Assembly: GCA_021850745.1 (NCBI GenBank)
Contig: JAJZKX010000152.1
Coordinates: forward strand, 1-5,465
Reading direction: 5' to 3'
DNA: 5,465 nucleotides
Source: Thermoplasmata archaeon
GTDB lineage: Archaea > Thermoplasmatota > Thermoplasmata > Thermoplasmatales > Thermoplasmataceae
This document shows, piece by piece, positions 1 to 4,918 of the stretch (the first letter of the stretch is position 1; every line of letters starts with the position of its first letter). The notes under the pieces are model-generated. The model worked only from the letters and a program-made list of their open reading frames with translations. It searched no databases and was not told where the DNA came from. Position numbers and translations under genes: made by a program.

Positions 1-2
1 TT

Positions 3-569
3 GCGGTTCTTGCCGCAAATCTGGTTTCACTCGCTTCAAATCTTTACGATCTGAAAACATTGAATCCTGCAATGGGATATATCCAGATAGGATCCAATGG
101 GGTAGGTATTGGAATTGGAATACCTGTGTTGATTCTCTTTGGAGTTGCTGGATTACTTGTTTACAGAATACTTCACAAACCTTTCACAAAACCAGTTGAA
201 AACAGCTGGGACGAATATCTGAAGGAGGGAATTATCGGCATCATTCGCATAATAGAGGAAAGTGACTGGGAAGGTATCCTGTTAAGCCTAAAGAAAGCTA
301 AACAGGCATTCATAATGATCAGTTCCCTGACCATTCTGCTGGAGCTTGGGATTATTTTTGTAATCCTTTTCTTTGCGTATGGCATATTGATCACTGGGAT
401 TTTTGGAATACCCATTGACCTGTACGTGGTACTTCTTGGTTCTGTACTCTTGATAGTTGCTCTGGGAGACAGAACAATAAAGCAGAGTTACATTGAATTA
501 TGGCATATGGACAATCTTGTGGCAGAATTGAGGTGGTTTTATTTCGAATTCCAGGGTGCAGGAATTTAA
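3..569 (+). CDS. Multi-pass membrane protein, 5'-truncated, unknown function
   Basis: I do not recognise a named family. The reading frame is open from the left edge (first full codon at position 3), so the gene starts outside the window; 188 codons plus TAA are visible. An internal TTG at 60 and ATG at 72 exist, but the residues before them (about A-V-L-A-A-N-L-V-S-L) look like the end of a hydrophobic helix, so I prefer a true left truncation. Numbering visible residues, one membrane segment lies at about 32-56 (glycine/isoleucine-rich). A soluble stretch at about 60-100 has acidic and basic residues (E-E-S-D-W near 85-89). A long hydrophobic region at about 103-155 probably forms two further segments. 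A short aromatic tail (W-F-Y-F-E-F) follows. The stop lies inside the next gene, which starts 14 nt earlier, so the two are probably co-transcribed and translationally coupled. Function cannot be inferred. Confidence 0.72.
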   Translation, partial: AVLAANLVSLASNLYDLKTLNPAMGYIQIGSNGVGIGIGIPVLILFGVAGLLVYRILHKPFTKPVENSWDEYLKEGIIGIIRIIEESDWEGILLSLKKAKQAFIMISSLTILLELGIIFVILFFAYGILITGIFGIPIDLYVVLLGSVLLIVALGDRTIKQSYIELWHMDNLVAELRWFYFEFQGAGI

Positions 570-822
570 ACCAGATCTATACGTTGTGGCAAGAGTAATA
601 AAAAACCTCATTGAGAAGGGCCCGATGAACAAGACCAGGCTTGCAGGGGCGTCAGAAATCTCATATGACAAATTCCTGCTTTATTTTGACTGGATGTGCC
701 TGAAAAATCTTATAAAGGAAGAAAATGGGACAGTTTCAGTAATGGAAGAGGGAATCAGGACTTACAACCTGCTGGTGGACTGGATCCTTAAACATGTAGG
801 AAAACTGATGTTCAGGCGCTGA
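556..822 (+). CDS. Small winged helix-turn-helix DNA-binding protein (HTH_45-like)
   Basis: An 88-residue protein with the pattern of a stand-alone archaeal winged-helix domain. There is a long first helix (about residues 6-22, P-D-L-Y-V-V-A-R-V-I), then a helix-turn-helix (about 24-50, with M-N-K-T-R-L-A followed by S-Y-D-K-F-L as the likely recognition helix). A short wing carries E-E-N-G-T-V-S-V (about 55-62), and a C-terminal helix (about 65-85) could dimerise. The resemblance is to small archaeal wHTH proteins of the HTH_45/Sso10a-like type; the subfamily is my estimate. The start is taken as GTG 556: an in-frame TGA at 529 blocks upstream extension and no ATG lies between. It has no clear Shine-Dalgarno and overlaps the upstream membrane-protein gene by 14 nt, which suggests coupled translation. 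It may regulate the membrane protein or bind DNA more generally; the target cannot be read from sequence. Confidence 0.8.
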   Translation: MQEFKPDLYVVARVIKNLIEKGPMNKTRLAGASEISYDKFLLYFDWMCLKNLIKEENGTVSVMEEGIRTYNLLVDWILKHVGKLMFRR

Positions 823-833
823 TTATTTTTACT
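822..833 (+). terminator. Possible oligo-T terminator after the wHTH gene
   Basis: A T-rich run (ATTATTTTTA) directly follows the stop codon of the winged-helix gene. Archaeal RNA polymerase often terminates at oligo-T tracts without a hairpin. This is weak evidence in AT-rich spacer DNA. Confidence 0.3.
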
Positions 834-888
834 GGACAAAAGAATTGCACTATTAATGACATGATAAGGATTCATAAAGGCAAAACTC

Positions 889-898
889 GTTTATATAG
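889..898 (+). promoter_or_regulatory. Orphan archaeal TATA-like box (box A)
   Basis: GTTTATATAG is a good match to an archaeal box A and would place a transcript start near 915-922. No convincing plus-strand gene follows: the next feature is a minus-strand tRNA and the next plus-strand gene begins at 1384. It could drive a short RNA, serve the transporter with a very long leader, or be a chance match. Confidence 0.35.
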
Positions 899-1057
899 AT
901 TTGAACAAGGCAGCTACTTAAACACAGTACAGGCCAGCGTTAAATAATCACTGGTTTATTTTTCAATGAGAATGTGGTATTACACTTTCAACACATTAAA
1001 GCCGTCTCAATCAAAAACTTGTACAATTAAGACCATTTATCCAGATCCAGGAAAGAT

Positions 1058-1069
1058 AAAATCGGAAAA
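1058..1069 (-). terminator. Possible T-rich terminator of tRNA-Phe
   Basis: Read on the minus strand, two TTTT runs (1066-1069 and 1058-1061) lie about 20-30 nt past the 3' end of tRNA-Phe. This fits the oligo-T termination common for archaeal tRNA genes. Support is positional only. Confidence 0.3.
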
Positions 1070-1089
1070 TTGTTTGTCATTCAAGTGTA

Positions 1090-1162
1090 TGCCGTGAGCC
1101 GGGATTGAACCAGCGACCTCCAGATCTTCAGTCTGGCGCTCTCCCAACTGAGCTATCACGGC
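1090..1162 (-). tRNA. tRNA-Phe (anticodon GAA)
   Basis: A 73-nt gene that folds into a full cloverleaf when read on the minus strand. The 7-bp acceptor pairs GCCGTGA with TCACGGC. The D stem pairs GCTC with GAGC around an 8-nt loop. The anticodon stem pairs CCAGA with TCTGG around loop CTGAAGA, giving anticodon GAA. The variable loop is 5 nt, and the T stem pairs GCTGG with CCGGC (one G-T pair) around loop TTCAATC. The discriminator base is A at position 1090. The next bases read TAC, so the 3' CCA is not encoded and must be added after transcription. There is no intron. Confidence 0.96.
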
Positions 1163-1182
1163 TTGATTGCTTATATGTTTGC

Positions 1183-1193
1183 TTTATTAATAT
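1183..1193 (-). promoter_or_regulatory. Likely box A of tRNA-Phe
   Basis: On the minus strand the sequence ATATTAATAAA is centred about 26 nt upstream of the first base of tRNA-Phe, the expected archaeal box A position for a transcript starting at or near the mature 5' end. A second AT-rich word (CATATAA, 1172-1178) is too close to the gene to fit. Confidence 0.5.
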
Positions 1194-1306
1194 CTTTGCC
1201 ACCTCGGCTTTTGCATTCGGCGGTTACTGTGAGAATGTGAAGTCATGGGTGGCAAAGTTATTGACAATTCAGAAAAAATGAAAAATTTCGTCCAACAAAT
1301 GATAAA

Positions 1307-1316
1307 GATAAATATC
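1307..1316 (+). promoter_or_regulatory. Possible TATA box of the MFS transporter gene
   Basis: GATAAATATC lies about 70 nt before the transporter ATG and would give a start near 1335-1340 with a leader of about 45 nt. A weak Shine-Dalgarno-like AGGT sits at 1377-1380, four bases before the ATG. Other AT-rich words occur nearby, so the choice is uncertain. Confidence 0.3.
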
Positions 1317-1383
1317 ACTTACAAAATAACGTCCCATTAGAACTTTCAGAATTTCAGGATTCCTGGACAATAGCACAGGTACC

Positions 1384-2580
1384 ATGAGCCGGGAACAGCT
1401 TTCTATTGTGGGCCTTTACGCAGTAAGCGGGGCTTTTACCTCCGTCATATGGGTAGCACTGCCTTTCCTGTTTTATGATCTTAAGATTTCCCTTTATCTC
1501 CTTGGCGTTATCATGGGCGTTTCACTCCTGGTTGGTTACCTGGCAAGAATTCCATCTAAATTCTATGTCAACATGGCCGGACCGGACAATGCCATTGTCA
1601 TAGGAACAATGGCAATGGGAATATCCACTTCGCTGGTATTCCTTGCAAAGTCATTCAGTATAGTGCTTTATTCATTTATCCTTATTTTCATTTTCAACGC
1701 TCTCTTCAGGGCTGCCATCAAGGAGAAAACAGTTGCAAAATTCGACGGGCAGGATTCACAGTCAAAGGTAAGCAATATATCACTGGTTGGGGCATTTGTG
1801 GGATTTTTCATTTTTGCCGCATTTACCACAAAGGAAGCGCCATATATATACGGCATTCTGTCTCTCATAATGATTCTTTCAGCAGTAGCTTCAATGATGA
1901 TATTCTCGCCATTCAAGAAGACGGTCGACAAAAAACCCATGCATCTTGACATAAAAGAGGTGGTGAGAAAGCCCATAGAAATCGTTGAAAGCCTGAGCCG
2001 AATGAAGAACAGGGAATTTCTTATTGTAATAATAGTGGTGGAAATACTCACCATACTTTCACTGAGCTCGGTAACAGTTTTCATCCCGGCACTCGCCATA
2101 AAGGACGGGTTGACACTCAGGCCAGTTTTCATCCTTTTCGGAATACTGGGAGCAGCATCCTTCTTCCTGAAATACGTGGGAAGAATGTTTGTTTCCGGCT
2201 CATTTTCCAGGCTCTTTTATGTTCTAAGGCCGGGAATTATAATGGTAGCCATGGTTTTCTTCTCCATAGCCATTTCAAGTTACCTCTTCGTGGTCGGATT
2301 TGCCTTCATTGCAGTCATAACATTAACGGAAAGCGGGTTCAACCGCTACCAGTGGAACAGGTTCAGCCTTACAGATGCGGACAGGGTCAGGGCCGCTACA
2401 GCATTCTTTTCAGTGCCTATGTTAATAATAGCGCCGCTGCTCGGTTCTCTTCTATGGGCTGGATCTCCAAGGCTTCTTTTCGGGTTTGCAATATTCCCTG
2501 CTATACTTGCATTGATGATAACCATGTTCGCACAGGGCTACAGATCATCGGTAGATTCACCAAAACCGGCAAACCAGTGA
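1384..2580 (+). CDS. MFS-type multi-pass membrane transporter
   Basis: A 398-residue integral membrane protein with the size and 6+6 topology of a major facilitator superfamily permease. Predicted segments lie at about 8-30, 35-55, 70-90, 92-112, 131-149, 155-174, then 212-234, 244-264, 284-301, 303-320, 341-361 and 366-385. The central loop (about 175-211) is rich in Lys and Arg (F-K-K-T-V-D-K-K), as expected for the cytoplasmic linker between the two halves. A short basic loop between segments 2 and 3 (A-R-I-P-S-K-F) sits where the MFS signature loop is normally found, but the classical G-x-x-x-D-R motif is absent. The substrate cannot be told from sequence. ATG 1384 is chosen because the hydrophobic N-terminus follows directly and a weak AGGT lies just upstream. 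The NAC gene starts 49 nt after the stop with its own promoter candidate, so this gene is probably a separate unit. Other polytopic carriers are possible. Confidence 0.82.
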   Translation: MSREQLSIVGLYAVSGAFTSVIWVALPFLFYDLKISLYLLGVIMGVSLLVGYLARIPSKFYVNMAGPDNAIVIGTMAMGISTSLVFLAKSFSIVLYSFILIFIFNALFRAAIKEKTVAKFDGQDSQSKVSNISLVGAFVGFFIFAAFTTKEAPYIYGILSLIMILSAVASMMIFSPFKKTVDKKPMHLDIKEVVRKPIEIVESLSRMKNREFLIVIIVVEILTILSLSSVTVFIPALAIKDGLTLRPVFILFGILGAASFFLKYVGRMFVSGSFSRLFYVLRPGIIMVAMVFFSIAISSYLFVVGFAFIAVITLTESGFNRYQWNRFSLTDADRVRAATAFFSVPMLIIAPLLGSLLWAGSPRLLFGFAIFPAILALMITMFAQGYRSSVDSPKPANQ

Positions 2581-2586
2581 TTTTTG
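2578..2586 (+). terminator. Possible oligo-T terminator after the transporter gene
   Basis: The transporter stop TGA runs straight into TTTTT (through 2585), a plausible simple archaeal terminator. The 49-nt gap and a separate TATA-like box ahead of NAC are consistent with a transcript end here. Confidence 0.3.
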
Positions 2587-2593
2587 AATTCGG

Positions 2594-2607
2594 GTTAAAT
2601 TTAATTA
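2594..2607 (+). promoter_or_regulatory. Likely TATA box for NAC-CCA unit
   Basis: The AT-rich word TTAAATTTAATTA lies about 23-35 nt before the NAC ATG, the distance expected for a leaderless or nearly leaderless archaeal transcript. A second TATA-like word (TTTATATTT, 2613-2621) is too close, as it would start transcription inside the gene. A GAGG at 2622-2625 with 4-nt spacing could act as a Shine-Dalgarno if the transcript starts slightly upstream. Confidence 0.45.
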
Positions 2608-2629
2608 GCCTCTTTATATTTGAGGAAAC

Positions 2630-2998
2630 ATGATACCTGGAAAATTCAATTCAAGAGAAGTGAAGAGGATGATGGCCCAGATGGGCATTAAATCAAACGA
2701 GATGACAGATGTCAAAAAAGTTGTTCTTTACGGGGATACAAAAAATTATGTAATAGAAAATGCGGCTGTCACAATGATAGAGGCACAGGGCCAGAAATCC
2801 TTCCAGATTGTGGGCAACATGAAGGAGGTACCTAAGGACGTGAAGGAAGTGAAGCAGGAAGAGGTTTCTCCATACAACACCGAAGACATCAAACTGGTAA
2901 TGGACCAGACGGGTGTTGGAAAGGATAAGGCCATTGAAGCCCTGAAAGGTGCTGACGGCGAACCTGCCCAGGCAATTTTGAATCTGCTGAACAAATGA
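2630..2998 (+). CDS. nac: Archaeal nascent polypeptide-associated complex protein (NAC)
   Basis: A 122-residue protein with the archaeal NAC layout. NAC proteins bind near the ribosomal exit tunnel and contact emerging chains; the archaeal form is a homodimer. The N-terminus carries the typical N-S-R-E-V-K-R-M-M-A-Q-M-G motif (about 7-19), followed by the NAC beta-barrel (about 25-63, with V-V-L-Y-G and the ending K-S-F-Q-I-V-G). A charged Lys/Glu linker spans about 65-78. A C-terminal UBA-like three-helix domain spans about 82-121 (E-D-I-K-L-V-M-D-Q-T-G-V, then the A-I-L-N-L-L helix). Length matches the family. ATG 2630 is preceded by GAGG and a TATA-like box at leaderless distance. The stop overlaps the start of the CCA gene as ATGA, so the two should be co-transcribed and their translation linked. 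No key region is missing. Confidence 0.95.
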   Translation: MIPGKFNSREVKRMMAQMGIKSNEMTDVKKVVLYGDTKNYVIENAAVTMIEAQGQKSFQIVGNMKEVPKDVKEVKQEEVSPYNTEDIKLVMDQTGVGKDKAIEALKGADGEPAQAILNLLNK

Positions 2999-4335
2999 AC
3001 GACATTAACAAACTTCTTTCCCTTTCCAGGCCGGATTCAGCTGAAGAGGAAAGTATAAAGAAAATAGTTGATTCGATATTCAGTAAAATTACCCGGTACT
3101 GCAGTGAAAATGGGCTGGAGGCTGACCCTGTGCTTGTGGGGTCCGTCGCCAAAGGCACTAATCTCCGGGATGGGGACATAGACGTTTTTGTGAGGTTTGA
3201 CAGAAAATATGCCAGATCCAAAATGGAAAAATTCGGTCTGGCCATCGGGCACCATGTCCTGGAGAACGGCAGAGAAAAATATGCTGAACATCCTTACGTC
3301 ACTGGATTTATTAACAAAAGGAAAGTGGATATTGTGCCATGCTACGTAATGAAGCCTGGAGATAGAAAACTAAGTGCAGTGGACAGGACACCCCTCCACA
3401 CTGAATATGTCCGTGCAAACCTGGATTCTGTGGGAAGGGATGAGGTAAGAAAGCTCAAGCTCTTCATGAAATATATAGGAGTATATGGCGCTGACGCCAG
3501 CATCTCGGGCTTTTCAGGATACATATGTGAACTTCTCATAGTGAACTATGGGAGTTTTCAGAAAACCGTTGAAGCATTTGCTGAGATGAGGGGAAAACTC
3601 AGGATAGGAAATCCGGACAATACTGAAAAGTTCGATTCTGCTGCAATAGTCATTGATCCGACCGACGAGACAAGAAATGCATCTGCAGCAATAAGCGCGG
3701 AAAACCTTTCAAGAATGAAATTCTGCAGCCGGCTCTATATCAATGGAAAACTTCCGGATAATCCCCAAAATGTCCCTGAAGGCGGAAAGAATAAGGCTGA
3801 GAGAGGAACCAGCATAACTATTTTCAGACTCAGAAAGCCTGATCTGACAGAGGATATCCTGTATCCACAGGTCATGAGATTCAAGAATTCTGTATGGGAA
3901 ATAATGGAACAAAACGACCTGAGGCCCATTTCATGGGAAATCTGCACAGAAGAGAATATCGAGGTTCTCATAGAGTCCGAAAACAGGGCTGTCCCGGCAC
4001 TGAAGATACATGAAGGCCCTCCGGTGGACGAACCGAGTTCGCTGGATTTCTACAGCAAATGGATGAATATGAAGAGATCAAGAGGTCCGTATATATTTGG
4101 TGACCGTCTTTACGTGGACCTTATCCGGGAACAGAAAACAGTCGGAGAGGTTGTTAGAAAAGGGCTTAAAAATGTCAATATAGGGAAAAATATAGACGAA
4201 CAGAAAGATGCAATGGAAATCATTGATCCTCTTGAATCCGGAGAACACTTCTGCGTCCTTGAGAAGTTCATGTCTAAATTTATTTTCAACAGTCATCCGC
4301 CTGAAAAAACCTCAAGAAACACAAGATCATCTTGA
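2995..4335 (+). CDS. cca: Archaeal class I CCA-adding tRNA nucleotidyltransferase
   Basis: A 446-residue protein, close to the usual archaeal length of about 440. It adds C, C and A to tRNA 3' ends using CTP and ATP without a nucleic-acid template. The polymerase-beta-type head carries G49-S50, then D61-I-D63, and the third carboxylate D112 in R-K-V-D-I-V-P-C-Y. The 49-residue gap from D63 to D112 equals, from memory, that in the Archaeoglobus enzyme (D61, D110). Other family marks are E-H-P-Y-V (98-102), T-P-L-H-T-E-Y (132-138, H135 a likely triphosphate contact) and G-F-S-G-Y-I-C-E-L-L (172-181). The central and tail domains follow. The start ATG overlaps the NAC stop (ATGA) and lacks its own Shine-Dalgarno, which points to coupled re-initiation. 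The last 43 nt are also coding on the other strand for the Gly-Gly protein. Both tRNA genes in the window lack encoded CCA, so they are natural substrates. Confidence 0.96.
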   Translation: MNDINKLLSLSRPDSAEEESIKKIVDSIFSKITRYCSENGLEADPVLVGSVAKGTNLRDGDIDVFVRFDRKYARSKMEKFGLAIGHHVLENGREKYAEHPYVTGFINKRKVDIVPCYVMKPGDRKLSAVDRTPLHTEYVRANLDSVGRDEVRKLKLFMKYIGVYGADASISGFSGYICELLIVNYGSFQKTVEAFAEMRGKLRIGNPDNTEKFDSAAIVIDPTDETRNASAAISAENLSRMKFCSRLYINGKLPDNPQNVPEGGKNKAERGTSITIFRLRKPDLTEDILYPQVMRFKNSVWEIMEQNDLRPISWEICTEENIEVLIESENRAVPALKIHEGPPVDEPSSLDFYSKWMNMKRSRGPYIFGDRLYVDLIREQKTVGEVVRKGLKNVNIGKNIDEQKDAMEIIDPLESGEHFCVLEKFMSKFIFNSHPPEKTSRNTRSS

Positions 4336-4487
4336 GGTCCGGCAATCTCGTCGGTTGTTGCCGGGCTTCCATTAAGAAGAATCACGTAGGAGTTTACATT
4401 CAACCCGAGATCCGAAACAACAAACGATATGGGCTCGGATTTTTCAAGGTCCCTGTTTACGCTGTTCTTACCCACTATCCTTATCAT
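4293..4487 (-). CDS. Ubiquitin-like small modifier / ThiS-MoaD-family sulfur carrier, Gly-Gly terminus
   Basis: A 64-residue protein ending exactly in S-G-G followed by TGA, with the strand-helix-strand order of a beta-grasp fold: strand M-I-R-I-V-G, strand P-I-S-F-V-V, short helix, strand S-Y-V-I-L-L-N-G, and final strand D-L-V-F-L-E-V-F-S-G-G. The N-G turn and the D-D-L-V-F-L-E-V tail are typical of ThiS, MoaD and archaeal SAMP proteins. In these families the terminal glycine is adenylated by an E1-like enzyme and then carries sulfur (thiamine, molybdopterin or tRNA thiolation) or is joined to lysines on target proteins. Which role applies here is not visible, and no E1-like gene is in the window. 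ATG 4487 is supported by GTGATC (4492-4497), which matches the 3' half of the archaeal consensus GGAGGTGATC at proper spacing. Its 3' end overlaps the CCA gene tail to tail by 43 nt. The competing plus-strand frame (4429-4629) has no such support. Confidence 0.8.
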   Translation of the reverse strand: MIRIVGKNSVNRDLEKSEPISFVVSDLGLNVNSYVILLNGSPATTDEIAGPQDDLVFLEVFSGG

Positions 4488-4491
4488 ATCA

Positions 4492-4497
4492 GATCAC
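4492..4497 (-). promoter_or_regulatory. Shine-Dalgarno site deciding the start of the Gly-Gly protein
   Basis: GTGATC on the minus strand, four bases before ATG 4487, is complementary to the conserved GATCAC near the 3' end of archaeal 16S rRNA. It is the best ribosome binding site in the window and the main argument that this short minus-strand frame is a real gene. Confidence 0.6.
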
Positions 4498-4525
4498 GGA
4501 ACAGTTAAGTGGATAAGGTCACGAA

Positions 4526-4534
4526 CTAAAAAGG
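4526..4534 (-). promoter_or_regulatory. Possible box A for the Gly-Gly protein gene (or oligo-T terminator of tRNA-Gln)
   Basis: On the minus strand CCTTTTTAG is centred about 42 nt before ATG 4487. Used as box A it would start a transcript near 4503, with a leader of about 15 nt that just includes the GTGATC site. The same T run could instead end the transcript from tRNA-Gln; the sequence alone does not decide. Confidence 0.35.
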
Positions 4535-4562
4535 TTATGATCCTGCATCCTGATCAGTACAT

Positions 4563-4682
4563 TCAGAGTTTTGTTTTCATGAAGCGCGGTGAAGAAAACA
4601 ATGCCTGCTTCCCGGTTATAAGGGTGTAGTCATGAATATTGAACCCAGTGGCCTTATGCGGCATTCCACTTTCATTTAGCAT
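4563..4682 (-). CDS. Possible 39-codon small ORF between tRNA-Gln and the Gly-Gly protein gene
   Basis: A minus-strand frame from ATG 4682 to TGA 4563 (M-L-N-E-S-G-M-P-H-K to F-M-K-T-K-L) begins 11 nt past the tRNA-Gln 3' end. It has no recognised motif, membrane segment or Shine-Dalgarno. It could be translated from a read-through tRNA transcript, but chance is the simpler explanation. It is recorded because the stretch 4488-4693 otherwise holds only the leader and promoter of the next gene. Confidence 0.15.
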   Translation of the reverse strand: MLNESGMPHKATGFNIHDYTLITGKQALFSSPRFMKTKL

Positions 4683-4693
4683 TTCCGGCCTTA

Positions 4694-4766
4694 TAGCCCC
4701 GGGCAGATTCGAACTGCCGTCGACGGATCCAAAGTCCGATATGCTTGTCCACTACACCACGGGGCT
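4694..4766 (-). tRNA. tRNA-Gln (anticodon TTG)
   Basis: A 73-nt gene that folds well on the minus strand. The acceptor pairs AGCCCCG with CGGGGCT perfectly. The D stem pairs GTGT with GCAT using two G-T pairs around a 9-nt loop. The anticodon stem pairs TCGGA with TCCGT, with loop CTTTGGA giving anticodon TTG, and the outermost pair (27-43) is a T-T mismatch. The T stem pairs GGCAG with CTGCC around TTCGAAT. The discriminator is A (4694); the following bases do not encode CCA. The first pair is A1-T72, the identity feature archaea use so that the GatDE amidotransferase can convert Glu-tRNA-Gln to Gln-tRNA-Gln. There is no intron. Confidence 0.95.
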
Positions 4767-4787
4767 TCATCCCGAAGAATTTAGATG

Positions 4788-4799
4788 ATGTTAAAAAGG
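4788..4799 (-). promoter_or_regulatory. Likely box A of tRNA-Gln
   Basis: On the minus strand CCTTTTTAACAT is centred about 27 nt before the first base of tRNA-Gln, the expected box A distance for a tRNA transcript starting near its mature end. Confidence 0.45.
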
Positions 4800-4883
4800 T
4801 TTTGCAGTTGGATTTATCCAGTTTCAGAAGTTTGTGGCAACGTGTAATGAATATACGGAAGTTTCATTGTAATACGCTTGATA

Positions 4884-4895
4884 ACAATATTTAAG
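4884..4895 (+). promoter_or_regulatory. TATA box for leaderless HTH_10 regulator transcript
   Basis: ACAATATTTAAG, with core ATATTTAA at about 4887-4894, is centred about 28 nt before the ATG at 4919. That distance places the transcript start at or within a few bases of the ATG. No Shine-Dalgarno precedes the ATG (CACAAACG), which agrees with a leaderless message. Confidence 0.55.
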
Positions 4896-4918
4896 GCTTG
4901 AAACATAATACACAAACG

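Larger units (their letters stand above)
834..1089. other. Non-coding spacer with orphan TATA-like box
   Basis: About 255 bases with no gene I can support. The notable element is a TATA-like box near 889-898 on the plus strand. About 36 bases further on, a weak inverted repeat (CCAG at 934-937 with CTGG at 951-954) is followed at once by a T-rich run at 955-964. A short ATG frame at 966-1097 (43 codons) runs into the tRNA-Phe gene on the other strand and lacks protein-like character. I see no complete C/D-box or H/ACA motif. The stretch could be plain spacer or could encode a short RNA starting near 915-920. Confidence 0.4.

Noticed and set aside
845..875. C/D-box-like word (ATGATAA) suggesting a guide RNA
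   Set aside because: The C-box match is imperfect and no suitably spaced D box (CTGA) follows.
966..1097. 43-codon plus-strand ATG frame between the orphan TATA box and the tRNA-Phe region
   Set aside because: Its last codons lie inside the tRNA-Phe gene on the other strand, it has no ribosome binding site, and its composition is not protein-like.
1245..1340. 31-codon plus-strand frame (M-G-G-K-V-I-D-N) upstream of the transporter
   Set aside because: It overlaps the candidate promoter of the transporter, has no Shine-Dalgarno and no recognisable motif.
1668..2132. 154-codon minus-strand frame inside the transporter
   Set aside because: It is an antisense shadow; the plus-strand membrane protein in the same place has coherent topology and a plausible start.
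2352..2633. 93-codon plus-strand frame overlapping the end of the transporter and the start of NAC
   Set aside because: It is an out-of-frame shadow of the transporter reading frame with no protein-like features.
2889..3291. Minus-strand frames antisense to NAC and the front of cca
   Set aside because: They lie opposite two strongly recognised conserved proteins and show no domain of their own.
4429..4629. 66-codon plus-strand frame opposite the Gly-Gly gene
   Set aside because: It lacks a ribosome binding site and family signals, and it lies opposite a better supported minus-strand gene and its promoter.
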